A stretch of DNA of 64,000 nt from Alphaproteobacteria bacterium (GCA_017460085.1 JAFUBQ010000005.1:62001-126000), one strand, 5' to 3'; counted from the first letter of the stretch, positions 46,869 to 58,486 are shown. A program made the numbers and translations. Notes: generated from the letters alone by a model not told the origin.

Positions 46869-47157
46869 TAAACGCGAATATGCCATTGTTTGTGAAGACG
46901 GACAAGAGGCGCATATTGTGGCATTATCAAAAATTTTAGATGAACGAGCCAAACAGGTTACGGGAGGCTCGCGTTCAATTAATGAAAATATGATGCTGGC
47001 ATTGGTTGCCTTAACCTTGGCTGACGAGCTGCAAGACATTAAAGACGGACTGTTTTGTGTGCGGCCGGAAGATATTGCCAAAGCCGATGGTGTTTTATCC
47101 GAAAAAATCAGCGCACAGTCTGATAAATTAGAATCGTTAATTCAGCAAATTAAATAA
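46843..47157 (+). CDS. zapA: Cell division protein ZapA
   Basis: Cytosolic FtsZ-bundling protein. 104 residues: N-terminal GQVTITIDKREYAIVCEDGQ domain and C-terminal coiled coil; ENMMLALVALTLADEL is the typical helix. Overlaps the coiled-coil gene. Confidence 0.88.
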   Translation: MGQVTITIDKREYAIVCEDGQEAHIVALSKILDERAKQVTGGSRSINENMMLALVALTLADELQDIKDGLFCVRPEDIAKADGVLSEKISAQSDKLESLIQQIK

Positions 47158-47198
47158 ATACAAACGAAGACTATGAACGTATTTTTAGTTATTTTATG

Positions 47199-47235
47199 AG
47201 TTCTGCGTTGGGCTACGGCGCAGAGCTTTGCTTTT
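47199..47235 (+). terminator. Possible terminator after zapA
   Basis: AGTTCTGCG and CGCAGAGCT form a nine-base stem with one G-T pair and an 11-base loop, followed by TTGCTTTT. The T run is interrupted, so strength is uncertain. No 6S-like RNA was seen in this gap although ssrS often follows zapA. Confidence 0.5.
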
Positions 47236-47262
47236 GATAAAATCCTTTTTTTAGGATTATAT
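47234..47262 (+). promoter_or_regulatory. Candidate promoter of the atp operon
   Basis: TTGATA (47234-47239), 17-base spacer and TTATAT (47257-47262), about 70 bases before atpD and after the zapA terminator. Confidence 0.45.
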
Positions 47263-47320
47263 TAATATTCTTGCCATATTTTAGATGATGAAAAGATTAT
47301 TTTTATGATTAAATATATAG

Positions 47321-48738
<1,418 letters not shown>

Positions 48739-48739
<1 letters not shown>

Positions 48740-49137
48740 TGAAATTGGTTATTGCAACACCGGAAGGCATTTTGTTAAATACGCAAATCAACAAGGTTAC
48801 TTTTGAAACCGCCACTGGATATTATACTTTGCTACCGCATCATGTGGATTTTGTGGCATCGCTGACCGCCGGAATTACCGCCTATGTTCCTGAAAACGAA
48901 ACCGAAAAATATGCCGCTTGCCACCAAGGAATTGTGGTTAAAAAAGGTGATGTTGTTACCATTTCAGTGCAAGGGGCGGTTTTGGGACCGACTTTATCGG
49001 AATTGCAAGATTTAATTAAAAAAGAATTTAAGCAAAATGAGGAAAAACGCAAAGAATTGAACACGGCAATGGCGCGCTTAGAATTAGGTATAATGCGTGG
49101 GTTTAGACAGCTTAAAGGTGAAATTGATGGCGGATAG
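48739..49137 (+). CDS. atpC: N-type ATPase epsilon subunit
   Basis: 132 residues; N-terminal beta-sandwich (MKLVIATPEGILLNTQINKV; TLLPHHVDFVASL) and C-terminal helices (KKEFKQNEEKRKELNTAMAR). Couples F1 to the c-ring. Overlaps atpD by one base and atpQ by 11. Confidence 0.92.
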
Positions 49138-49465
49138 TAATATATCATCGGAAGAACAAAATATTGAAGAAACGCTCCTTCGTAAAGCCGAACAAATAGA
49201 ACAGCGTCCATATCGGCATTGGCACGCTAATTTTGGGCTGATTGCTTCATTAGGCGGTGTGATTATTGTGCCGATTTTATTGGGTGTTATAGGCGGTGGC
49301 TGGCTTGATGAAAACTATCCGCAAACATTTTCTTGGCGCTTGTCGGGCTTATTTTTAGGTTTTATGTGGGGTTTAATGAACGCTTATTTTTGGCTTAATA
49401 TTGAAAATAAGAAAATTGAAAAAATGAATTTTGCACAGAAAGGGAATGACCATGAACAGTATTAA
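49127..49465 (+). CDS. atpQ: N-ATPase small membrane protein AtpQ (AtpI/AtpZ-like)
   Basis: About 112 residues with two helices, LIASLGGVIIVPILLGVIGG and LSGLFLGFMWGLMNAYFWL, typical of AtpI-like proteins that assist c-ring assembly. N-ATPase operons characteristically have such a gene after atpC. ATG at 49127 follows AAAGGTG. The end overlaps atpR by 14 bases. Confidence 0.88.
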   Translation: MADSNISSEEQNIEETLLRKAEQIEQRPYRHWHANFGLIASLGGVIIVPILLGVIGGGWLDENYPQTFSWRLSGLFLGFMWGLMNAYFWLNIENKKIEKMNFAQKGNDHEQY

Positions 49466-49790
49466 TTTATGGCAGATTATGTGGCAACAGGCAGAATATT
49501 GGCGGTTAGGTTTGGCCATATTAAGCGGTATTTTTGTGGGAATTATATATTTTGAAAGTTTACGTTGGAGTGTTAACCATATTCATAATTTCAAACATAA
49601 ATGGTCTGTTTTCAGCGGAATTGCCCTGTTGCGCATTGCTCTGTTTTTTGGGACAATGATTTTGGTGGCCGGTAAAAATATTGTTTTGCTGTTGTTTTAT
49701 TTGGCTGCATTTTTTATTACCAAGCTGTTTATCATTTGGTATGAAAAACACGGTTTAATTGTTGATAAGAGCAGGAGCGCTGATGATTAG
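49452..49790 (+). CDS. atpR: N-ATPase subunit AtpR
   Basis: About 112 residues, three hydrophobic helices (AILSGIFVGIIYFESL, GIALLRIALFFGTMILVAGK, NIVLLLFYLAAFFITKLFI) with a buried Arg in the second, as in the AtpR family known only from N-ATPase operons. Role not fully established; thought to belong to the Fo part. ATG at 49452 gives proper spacing to AAAGGG. Overlaps atpB by eight bases. Confidence 0.88.
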   Translation: MNSINLWQIMWQQAEYWRLGLAILSGIFVGIIYFESLRWSVNHIHNFKHKWSVFSGIALLRIALFFGTMILVAGKNIVLLLFYLAAFFITKLFIIWYEKHGLIVDKSRSADD

Positions 49791-50526
49791 TGTTGATTTC
49801 AGCCAATGGTTAGATTTGCCGCAAAAAGGCCGTGTAATCGGACTTAACAGTTTTGACGGCATTCATATTTTCCAATATGGCGATTGGTACATTAATGCCA
49901 CAATTTTCAACAGTTGGTTAGTAATGCTGCTAATTACGCTGATTGCATGGCTGACAACGCGAAAACTATCAACGGCCAAACACGTTTCCAAATGGCAAAC
50001 GGCGTTGGAAGCATTGGTGCTGTGGCTGCAGCGAGAGTCTAATGAAACCAGCGGCTCACGCACCAATCAATATTTAGGCATGGCTATGGGATTGTTTTGT
50101 TTTATTTTGGTATGCAATTTGCTGACATTTATTCCGTGGTTTCGACCGCCGACAGCATCGCTGAGCACCACGATGGCTTTGGCTGCGGTGGTGTTTTTGG
50201 CCATTCCTTATTTTGCGGTTAAAAATGCCGGTATTAAAGGTTATTTGAGAAAATTTATTGAGCCGGTTCCTTTGATGCTGCCAATGAATATTTTCAGCGA
50301 ATTTTTTTCAGTGTTTGCCATGGGGCTTCGTTTGTTCGGCAATATGCTCAGCGGAGTAATGTTTGCCAGCATTTTGAGCGCTTTTGTGCCTTTTATTGCA
50401 CCGCTGACCATGCAAACACTCGGTTTATTAACAGGTTCAATTCAGGCATATATTTTTGCTTTGCTGGCAGTGGTATATTCTTCCAGCGTTAAAGAAGAAG
50501 TTGTGCCGGAAATTATAACAACTTAA
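49783..50526 (+). CDS. atpB: N-type ATPase a subunit
   Basis: Stator ion channel, about 247 residues and five to six helices. The essential Arg is in AMGLRLFGNMLSGVMFA; QAYIFALLAVVYSSS is the last helix. ATG at 49783 follows AGGAG. Forms the ion path with the c-ring. Confidence 0.94.
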   Translation: MISVDFSQWLDLPQKGRVIGLNSFDGIHIFQYGDWYINATIFNSWLVMLLITLIAWLTTRKLSTAKHVSKWQTALEALVLWLQRESNETSGSRTNQYLGMAMGLFCFILVCNLLTFIPWFRPPTASLSTTMALAAVVFLAIPYFAVKNAGIKGYLRKFIEPVPLMLPMNIFSEFFSVFAMGLRLFGNMLSGVMFASILSAFVPFIAPLTMQTLGLLTGSIQAYIFALLAVVYSSSVKEEVVPEIITT

Positions 50527-50542
50527 CGAGAAGGAGAAAACT

Positions 50543-50812
50543 ATGGATTCATATGCAATTATCGGAGCTGTATCGGTTTTAGGCGCATGTATATGTATGG
50601 GCATCGGTAGTATCGGTTCAGCACTGGGCGAAGGACAGGCAGCAGCGGCGGCTTTGCAGGCAATGGCGCAGCAGCCTGATGAGGCTAACCGCATACGCTC
50701 AACCATGTTTGTAACGCTTGCAATGCTTGAGACAACAGCGCTATATGCTATGCTTATTGCATTTTTAACCTTATATGCAAATCCGTTTTGGAACTATGCA
50801 ATCAGCCAATAG
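50543..50812 (+). CDS. atpE: N-type ATPase c subunit with two carboxylates
   Basis: 89-residue hairpin that forms the rotor ring. Helix 1 contains GSALGEGQAAAAAL with E30 in place of the Gln of Ilyobacter-type rings; helix 2 contains LAMLETTALYAMLI with E63, T64, T65 and Y68. The E-T-T-x-x-Y pattern is the Na+-ligand signature; the additional carboxylate E30 matches two-carboxylate rings described in Fusobacterium (Na+) and in the Burkholderia N-ATPase. Na+ or H+ use cannot be settled from sequence alone. AAGGAG precedes the ATG. Confidence 0.95.
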   Translation: MDSYAIIGAVSVLGACICMGIGSIGSALGEGQAAAAALQAMAQQPDEANRIRSTMFVTLAMLETTALYAMLIAFLTLYANPFWNYAISQ

Positions 50813-50822
50813 GACTTAGTTG

Positions 50823-51584
50823 ATGGAAATAGATTGGTGGACATTTGCGGCACAGATTATTAATTTAATCATTTTGCTTTTTCTGCTGCGCAGGTTTTTA
50901 TATATTCCGGTTTTAAAAGCCGTATCGGCGCGGCAAAAACTGATTGCCGATGAACTTAAAAAAGCAGAATCGGCACGTCAAGAAGCGCAAAAAATTACTG
51001 CAGAATGTGAACGTCGTTTGGCGCAAATTGAAGTGCAAAAGCAAGAAATTTTGAAGCAAACAAATGTTACGGCAGAACAATTTGCCGCAAATTTAAGGCA
51101 AGAAGCAGAAGTTCAATATAAATTAGCAGTAGCAAATTGGCAAAATAAGGTCATTGGTGAAAAACAAGCTTTTACTTTGGCAATGCAGAATTTAATTGCT
51201 GAATATTTTGCGCGATTTGCCGATTCGGCATTAGCACAAATGGCTGATGTTCATTTAAATGATTTGGTGCTTGCCAAGTTTATGGAAAAATTACAGCAAC
51301 AGACAAAGGTTTTGCCGGATCTGTTTGCCGAACAGAAAAATTTTATTATACATACGGCCCAACCGCTTAACGATGACAATGTTCGGCAAATTAAGAAATT
51401 TTTGCAAGAAAAATCTGCTGTTTCCAACGCGGCTGAGTTTGTGGTAAAAATAAATCCGGCGCTGATTTGCGGTGTGGCTATTGAAGCCGGCGGTCAGCAA
51501 ATTTCATGGCATTTGGCCGATTATATGCAGCAATTTCAGCAGTCATTACAAAATGAAATGATGCAGCTGCTGAAAAGGAGTTAA
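50823..51584 (+). CDS. atpF: N-type ATPase b subunit with delta-like C-terminus
   Basis: About 253 residues, much longer than a normal b subunit (about 160). One N-terminal helix (AQIINLIILLFLLRRFLYIP), a long charged coiled coil to about residue 135, then a C-terminal domain with DDNVRQIKKFLQEKS and NPALICGVAIEAGGQQISW, which resembles the delta subunit C-terminus (NPxLIGGxxxxxG). Since atpH is absent, this probably supplies the delta function. ATG at 50823 follows AGGACT. Confidence 0.88.
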   Translation: MEIDWWTFAAQIINLIILLFLLRRFLYIPVLKAVSARQKLIADELKKAESARQEAQKITAECERRLAQIEVQKQEILKQTNVTAEQFAANLRQEAEVQYKLAVANWQNKVIGEKQAFTLAMQNLIAEYFARFADSALAQMADVHLNDLVLAKFMEKLQQQTKVLPDLFAEQKNFIIHTAQPLNDDNVRQIKKFLQEKSAVSNAAEFVVKINPALICGVAIEAGGQQISWHLADYMQQFQQSLQNEMMQLLKRS

Positions 51585-51588
51585 AAAA

Positions 51589-53097
51589 ATGATAGATACC
51601 GAAAAAACATTTGCAGCCATTGATAAAAGCATCAAAAAAACAAATGCAAAAATTCAGCAAGAAGAAATAAGCTTGGTGCAATCGGTGGCGGCCGGAACGG
51701 CTTTGGTCGGCGGTTTAGAAAATGCACAAATGGATGAGCTTTTAATTTTTCCGCACAATGTGCAAGGTGTGGTGCAAATCCTTGATAAAGACAGCGTCGG
51801 GGTAGTGTTTTTGGATAATGCCGATACTATCCGTGCCGGCGATAAAGTGAAACGCAGCGGCCGTGTGATTGATGTTGCGGTTGGTTTTGAATTATTGGGA
51901 CGTGTTATAAATCCACTTGGTGCTCCGCTTGATGATAAAGGGCCGATTATCAGTTCCAATCGGCGGCCGATTGAAGTTGAAGCACGGGCAATTATGGACC
52001 GTGCGCCGGTAGATGTGCCTTTGCAGACCGGTATTAAAGCCGTTGATGCGTTTACCCCCATCGGCCGCGGTCAGCGTGAACTGATTTTAGGCGACAGGCA
52101 AACCGGTAAAACCGCTATTGCTCTTGATATGATGCTCAACCAAAAAGACAGCGGGGTAATTTGCATTTATTGCGCAATAGGACAGCGCACTGCGGCTGTG
52201 GCACAGGTTATTGCCGATTTAGAAAAATATGGTGTTTTGGCGCAAACAGTTGTGGTGGTTGCCGCCGGTAATGATACGGCAGGTATGCAGTATGTTGCAC
52301 CGTATGCCGCTACCTCTATCGGCGAATATTTCATGGAACAGGGACGTGATGTGCTGATTGTTTATGATGATTTGACCAACCATGCGCGGGCTTATCGGCA
52401 AATGTCGCTGTTGTTGCGCCGACCACCTGGGCGTGAGGCTTTTCCGGGCGATGTATTTTATATTCATTCACGCTTACTGGAGCGCTCAACCCGCTTGAAG
52501 CCGGAATTTGGCGGCGGTTCGCTGACGGCAATTCCGATTGTGGCAACGGAAGCCGGCAACATTTCAGCTTATATTCCAACCAACATCATTTCTATTACTG
52601 ATGGGCAGATATATCTTTCAGCACCGTTGTTTCAAAAAGGGCTTATGCCTGCCATAGATACCGGTCGCTCGGTTTCGCGTGTGGGCGGTGATGCACAGCT
52701 GCCGGCCTATAAACAACTGGTCGGACCGCTTAAATTGTTTTATTCTCAATTTGAGGAATTGGAGGCATTTACAAAGTTCGGCACGCAGCTTGATGCGGCA
52801 ACTCAGGCACGAATTAAGCGCGGACAAGCCATTCGCCAAGTTCTTACTCAACAGCAATATCATACGATGTCTGCTGCCGATCAAATTGCCGTATTTATGG
52901 CAACCAATGCCGGATTGTTTGATGGTTTTGATGCCAAACAATGCGATAAAGCGCAAAAAATCATCTTAGAAATTTGGCATGCCGGTTTTGGTGATGTCAT
53001 AAATAACATCAATCACAAGCAAAAAATTGCAGCGGAAAAAAGTGCGGAAATTATTGCAGCTTTTGCTCAAGCATTGAAAAATGAAGGATTGAGCTAG
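51589..53097 (+). CDS. atpA: N-type ATPase alpha subunit
   Basis: Non-catalytic F1 subunit, 502 residues. P-loop ILGDRQTGKTAIALDMMLN, IGQRTAAVAQV and the alpha signature region RPPGREAFPGDVFYIHSRLLER (in parts). Four bases after atpF. Ends one base before atpG. Confidence 0.96.
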   Translation: MIDTEKTFAAIDKSIKKTNAKIQQEEISLVQSVAAGTALVGGLENAQMDELLIFPHNVQGVVQILDKDSVGVVFLDNADTIRAGDKVKRSGRVIDVAVGFELLGRVINPLGAPLDDKGPIISSNRRPIEVEARAIMDRAPVDVPLQTGIKAVDAFTPIGRGQRELILGDRQTGKTAIALDMMLNQKDSGVICIYCAIGQRTAAVAQVIADLEKYGVLAQTVVVVAAGNDTAGMQYVAPYAATSIGEYFMEQGRDVLIVYDDLTNHARAYRQMSLLLRRPPGREAFPGDVFYIHSRLLERSTRLKPEFGGGSLTAIPIVATEAGNISAYIPTNIISITDGQIYLSAPLFQKGLMPAIDTGRSVSRVGGDAQLPAYKQLVGPLKLFYSQFEELEAFTKFGTQLDAATQARIKRGQAIRQVLTQQQYHTMSAADQIAVFMATNAGLFDGFDAKQCDKAQKIILEIWHAGFGDVINNINHKQKIAAEKSAEIIAAFAQALKNEGLS

Positions 53098-53098
53098 A

Positions 53099-54016
53099 AT
53101 GACCTTGGAAAGCCTGCAACGTCAAATTAAAACCACCGAAGATTTGCGTGATATTGTGCGCACCATGAAAATGCTTTCGTCGGTGAGCATTTTGCAATAT
53201 GAACAAGCAAATGCTTCTTTAAAGTTTTATCGGCAAAATTTGCAAGATGCGTTTCAGGCTTTGGTGCAAAAATTCGGTTTACCGCAAGCGGTGCAGAATA
53301 AAAATCAACAGGAAAAGTTTTTATATATTTTGCTCGGTTCGGATAACGGAATGGTCGGTAGGTTTAATCGTGAGATTATGCTTACAGCCGAAAAAGACTT
53401 GCAGCACCTTAACTTGAAACCGAGTCAGGTATTATTTTTAACTGTCGGCAAACGTTTATCGGCCATGGCCGAAGCCAAAAAATGGCCGCTTTCGGCCCAT
53501 TATGCCAACGCTAATTCGGTTAAAGCGGTGCATATTTTGGCTGAAAGTTTGATTATGAATTTAGATAAAATTATCAGCCGCGAAAAAATCAGCCATGTTA
53601 CGGTATATTTCCAGCAACACGGTAAAGGCACAGCGGTAAAAGTGGTCAAACAGCAAATTATGCCTTTTGATACAAATGCACTGCAAAAGCTGAAAGATAA
53701 GCCATGGCCAACAAATAATATTCCGTTGATTGTGCAAAAAAAAGAGCAGCTGTTTTCGGCGTTAGTGCGTGAAAGTTTACTCATTAAACTTATCAGCCAA
53801 TTAAACCAGTCGTTGGCGGCCGAGCATTTTACACGTATGACTAATATGCAAAATGCCGAGCAAAATATTGATAAAAATTTAGCCGAGCTTAATCAAAGCT
53901 ATCAGCAGCAGCGGCAAGAACAAATTACCGATGAATTGATTGATGTAATATCAGGTGTTGAAGCTATGAAAAAGAAAAAACCGGCACTAACAGAAAATGT
54001 ATTGTTATCTGAGTAG
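53099..54016 (+). CDS. atpG: N-type ATPase gamma subunit
   Basis: Central rotor shaft, 305 residues. N-terminal helix LESLQRQIKTTEDLRDIVRT with KMLSSVSILQYE and C-terminal helix ending in VISGVEAMKK; the middle is less conserved than in classic F-ATPases, as usual for N-type. Last gene of atpDCQRBEFAG. Confidence 0.9.
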   Translation: MTLESLQRQIKTTEDLRDIVRTMKMLSSVSILQYEQANASLKFYRQNLQDAFQALVQKFGLPQAVQNKNQQEKFLYILLGSDNGMVGRFNREIMLTAEKDLQHLNLKPSQVLFLTVGKRLSAMAEAKKWPLSAHYANANSVKAVHILAESLIMNLDKIISREKISHVTVYFQQHGKGTAVKVVKQQIMPFDTNALQKLKDKPWPTNNIPLIVQKKEQLFSALVRESLLIKLISQLNQSLAAEHFTRMTNMQNAEQNIDKNLAELNQSYQQQRQEQITDELIDVISGVEAMKKKKPALTENVLLSE

Positions 54017-54040
54017 TAATAGAAACGAAAGGAAAATATT

Positions 54041-54868
54041 ATGCCCGTCTGTCCTATATGTCCGAAACAATGCAAATTACAAGAAGGCCAAACAGGTTTT
54101 TGCCACGCTCGTGCCTGTATTAATGGTGTTATTGTGCCTATAAATTACGGCAAAATTACCTCAATTGCCTTAGATCCCATTGAAAAGAAGCCATTATACC
54201 ATTTTTTTCCCAAAAGCCATATTTTATCTGTTGGTAGCTTTGGGTGTAATTTGCGTTGTCCTTTCTGCCAAAACTACCAAATTTCAATGGCTAATATGCA
54301 AACTGCGGCATATCGAACAATTGCGCCTTATGAATTAGTTGATTTAGCTCTAAAATTAGCGCACCAACCATTAGGAAATATCGGAGTAGCATTCACTTAT
54401 AACGAACCATTTATCAGTTATGAATATGTGCGTGATTGCGCTATTTTATTGCATCAGGCAGGTTTAAAAACCGTTTTAGTGACAAATGGGCATATTAATT
54501 TGCCACCTTTGCAAGATTTATTGCCGCTTATTGATGCAATGAATATTGACTTAAAGGGATTTACACAAGAATATTACGATTACGTCGGCGGTAATTTAGA
54601 ATGTGTTAAGCAAACTATTGCAGCAGCTTATGATAAGTGTCACGTTGAAGTGACGACTTTAATTGTGCCGACTAAAAACGACAGAGCTGATGATATGGAA
54701 AAACAAGCAAAGTGGCTAGCTTCGCTTTCAGCGGAAATTCCATTACACATTAGCCGCTATTTTCCTAGATATAAAAGCACAATTGCTATGACACCAATAG
54801 AAAAAATGTATGAATTGCAAATGGTGGCGCAAAAATATTTGCACAATGTTCATTTAGGGAATTGCTGA
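54041..54868 (+). CDS. amrS: AmrS/PflA-like radical SAM enzyme
   Basis: 275 residues. Radical SAM cluster motif CNLRCPFC (C69, C73, C76) after SVGSFG; the N-terminal CPICPKQCKLQEGQTGFCHAR and EKKPLYHFFP segments identify the AmmeMemoRadiSam-system radical SAM protein, related to pyruvate-formate-lyase activases. The usual partners AmrA and AmrB are not adjacent. Follows atpG by 24 bases with AAGGAAA, so it may be read with the atp operon; its substrate is unknown. Confidence 0.88.
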   Translation: MPVCPICPKQCKLQEGQTGFCHARACINGVIVPINYGKITSIALDPIEKKPLYHFFPKSHILSVGSFGCNLRCPFCQNYQISMANMQTAAYRTIAPYELVDLALKLAHQPLGNIGVAFTYNEPFISYEYVRDCAILLHQAGLKTVLVTNGHINLPPLQDLLPLIDAMNIDLKGFTQEYYDYVGGNLECVKQTIAAAYDKCHVEVTTLIVPTKNDRADDMEKQAKWLASLSAEIPLHISRYFPRYKSTIAMTPIEKMYELQMVAQKYLHNVHLGNC

Positions 54869-54942
54869 AAATTGTTTTTATATGCCAATGAGAGATAAAT
54901 ATGTCAACGCACATAAGCAAGAGAAAAATCAGTAGAAACAAC

Positions 54943-54970
54943 TTGACAATCGTCCAAAATTAACTAAGTT
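54943..54970 (+). promoter_or_regulatory. Candidate eno promoter
   Basis: Perfect TTGACA (54943-54948), 16-base spacer and TAAGTT (54965-54970), about 40 bases before the eno start. Confidence 0.55.
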
Positions 54971-54991
54971 ATAGCCAACACTTAAGTTTAA

Positions 54992-56284
<1,293 letters not shown>

Positions 56285-56304
56285 TATTTATTAACTTTTC
56301 AAAT

Positions 56305-56346
56305 AAAACTCCGTAGATAAGCAATTTTCTGCGGAGTTTTTTGTTT
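56305..56346 (+). terminator. Intrinsic terminator after eno
   Basis: AAAACTCCGTAGA pairs with TCTGCGGAGTTTT (one G-T pair) around a ten-base loop, followed by TTGTTTTTT. The rest of the 320-base eno-yebC gap holds a small hairpin (AACGGC/GCCGTT near 56433-56454) and the yebC promoter; no gene was seen. Confidence 0.85.
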
Positions 56347-56541
56347 TTTACTGATAAAGCTGAATATGTGATACATTAACTATAATAATAGGGCGTTATG
56401 ATAAAAAATAAAGTTAAAATAATAAAGCTAACGGCACTGATGATGGCCGTTCATAAAATAAACATTAAATAAATCTGCACTTGCAAAAGCGTTTTTTTTG
56501 AAATGTTTTTGCAAATTTTGGTTGTTTTTTGCAAAAAACAC

Positions 56542-56571
56542 TTGAATATTTATAAAAAAATAGGCTATAAA
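56542..56571 (+). promoter_or_regulatory. Candidate yebC promoter
   Basis: TTGAAT (56542-56547), 18-base spacer and TATAAA (56566-56571), 36 bases before yebC. Confidence 0.55.
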
Positions 56572-56607
56572 AGCGCATAAATTAATATTTTTAAGGAGAT
56601 TAATAAA

Positions 56608-57366
56608 ATGTCAGGACACTCGCAATTTAAAAACATTATGTATCGCAAAGGTGCGCAAGATGCTAAAAAAGCCCGCGTTTTTGCTAAATTAGCCCGTGAA
56701 ATTACCGTTGCCGCTAAGAGCGGTTTGCCGGAACCTGATAAGAATCCGCGTTTGCGCTTAGCTATTCAAGCCGCCCGCGCTGAAAGTATGCCGAAAGACA
56801 ACATTGAACGCGCTATTGCCAAGGCAACAACCGTGGCTGGCGGTGCCGATTTCGTTTCTATGCGTTACGAAGGCTTTTCTGCCAGCAAAGTTGCCGTTAT
56901 TGTTGAGGCATTGACCGATAATAAAAACCGCACGGCCGGCAATGTGCGCACTATTTTCGGCAAGCGCGGCGGTGCAATGGGCGAAAGCGGCTCGGTGGTG
57001 TTTAATTTTGAGCGTATCGGCTATATCCAATATCCGGCAAGTGTGGCTGCTGCCGATGAAATGTTTGAAGCTGCTTTGGAAGCAGGGGCCAATGATGTTG
57101 TTAGTGATGATGAAAACCACGAAATTGAAACATTGCCTGATGATTTAGCAGTCGTAACTTCTGCTTTGGAAGCAAAATACGGCACTCCGTCTGCCTCACG
57201 CTTAGACTGGAAACCGACAGTTAAGACGGAAATTACCGATTTAGATACAGCCAAAAAGTTTTTGGAATTTATTGATGCGTTAGAAGACGATGAAGACGTT
57301 CAACACGTTTATCATAACGCCGATATTTCTGATGAAATTATGGCACAATTGGCCGGCGAAGAATAA
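56608..57366 (+). CDS. yebC: YebC/TACO1 family protein
   Basis: 252 residues; SGHSQFKNIMYRKGAQDAKK, SMPKDNIERAIAKA, TAGNVRTIFGKRGGAMGESG are diagnostic. YebC proteins aid translation through difficult sequences and have been described as transcription regulators. AAGGAG ribosome-binding site. Overlaps ruvC at one base (TAATG), the usual yebC-ruvC pair. Confidence 0.95.
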   Translation: MSGHSQFKNIMYRKGAQDAKKARVFAKLAREITVAAKSGLPEPDKNPRLRLAIQAARAESMPKDNIERAIAKATTVAGGADFVSMRYEGFSASKVAVIVEALTDNKNRTAGNVRTIFGKRGGAMGESGSVVFNFERIGYIQYPASVAAADEMFEAALEAGANDVVSDDENHEIETLPDDLAVVTSALEAKYGTPSASRLDWKPTVKTEITDLDTAKKFLEFIDALEDDEDVQHVYHNADISDEIMAQLAGEE

Positions 57367-57851
57367 TGCGTATCTTAGGGCTTGACCCAAGTTTATCTTC
57401 CACCGGATGGGGAATTATTGAAGTGAATGGAAGCCGTTTGCAATATATTGCCGACGGCTTTATTCCAACCTTGCCAAAACAGCCGATTGAAGAGCGTCTG
57501 AATTGTATTTTCCGAACTTTGTGTGAAGTGATTGAAACATATCGTCCGGAAGAAGCTTCAATTGAAAAAACATTTTTAAATACTAATCCGGAAACTTCAT
57601 TAAAGCTTAGTATGGCGCGCGGTGTGGTGATTTTGGCGGCCGGTTATAATCAATTGCCGCTCAGCGAATATGATGCAACTAAAATAAAAAAAGCATTAGT
57701 TGGTGTTGGACGCGCCGAAAAAACGCAGGTGGAAACTATGGTGAAAGTTTTACTGCCGGGCTGCAAACCGAAAAATAACGATTCTTCAGATGCTTTGGCT
57801 ATTGCCATTACACATAGCCATTATCGGCAAACATATAAAATGTTGTGTTAA
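57366..57851 (+). CDS. ruvC: Holliday junction resolvase RuvC
   Basis: Cleaves Holliday junctions processed by RuvAB. 161 residues; RILGLDPSLSSTGWGII (D7), ASIEKTFLNTN (Glu) and the C-terminal SSDALAIAITH (Asp pair) are intact. Separated from ruvAB by about 20 kb. Confidence 0.96.
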   Translation: MRILGLDPSLSSTGWGIIEVNGSRLQYIADGFIPTLPKQPIEERLNCIFRTLCEVIETYRPEEASIEKTFLNTNPETSLKLSMARGVVILAAGYNQLPLSEYDATKIKKALVGVGRAEKTQVETMVKVLLPGCKPKNNDSSDALAIAITHSHYRQTYKMLC

Positions 57852-57867
57852 GTTTTAAAGTGAGTGT

Positions 57868-58398
57868 TTAGTTTGCCAGTAAATTATATAAGCGATTGCC
57901 GGCATCATTTAAAATGCGAATAGCTTCTTTGTTTTTGTTGTTACGCATACTCTCGTTGCTCAAATTTTCCATAATTTGTTCAATTTTGCGCTGATATTCG
58001 GCATTATCTTCCAAACTTTCAAACTGGTCGGCTAATTTTTTATCGCCCAGTTTATAGCGGGCAACAGCCTCAACAATCATAATGTTTCGTGCTTCTTTTT
58101 GTATGCCGAAGCTAAGTAAACGCCCTTTATTTATTTTACGTTTTTCACCGTTACTGTCTTGATTTTCGGTCGTCAAAACATTTTGCGCTGCCTCTTGCGG
58201 TGAGGCGACAGCTCCGCGGTAATAAACATTTTGCGGCACAAGCTGCTCATATGTCGGAGCAGCGCCACGTTGACGTTTTAGTGTTTGTGCCTCCATTGCA
58301 TAATCGGCATTGCCATCGGCGGAAATTTTGCCGACTTGAGCCTGCAATGAAGAAAATATTAAAAGCGTAAATATTGTTGTATAAATAATTAATTTCAT
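57868..58398 (-). CDS. Secreted hypothetical protein
   Basis: 176 residues with a signal peptide (MKLIIYTTIFTLLIFSSLQA). The mature part is polar; its C-terminal half (RYKLGDKKLADQFESLEDN onwards) is helical. No family recognised. Convergent with ruvC, 17 bases apart. Probably periplasmic. Confidence 0.75.
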   Translation of the reverse strand: MKLIIYTTIFTLLIFSSLQAQVGKISADGNADYAMEAQTLKRQRGAAPTYEQLVPQNVYYRGAVASPQEAAQNVLTTENQDSNGEKRKINKGRLLSFGIQKEARNIMIVEAVARYKLGDKKLADQFESLEDNAEYQRKIEQIMENLSNESMRNNKNKEAIRILNDAGNRLYNLLAN

Positions 58399-58486
58399 TG
58401 CGCTTAATCTTTCAAAAAATCTTGCTATGTTTATAGTATAATATATATAATATAAAAAAGTAAAAAAAAGATATAAAGGAAAAAAT

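Noticed and set aside
56425..56465. Hammerhead-like core CTGATGA in the eno-yebC gap
   Set aside because: CTGATGA lies inside the loop of an AACGGC/GCCGTT hairpin and there is no GAAA box in position, so the ribozyme cannot form.
56398..56475. 24-codon open frame between eno and yebC
   Set aside because: Starts in an AT-rich gap with no ribosome-binding site and no protein character.
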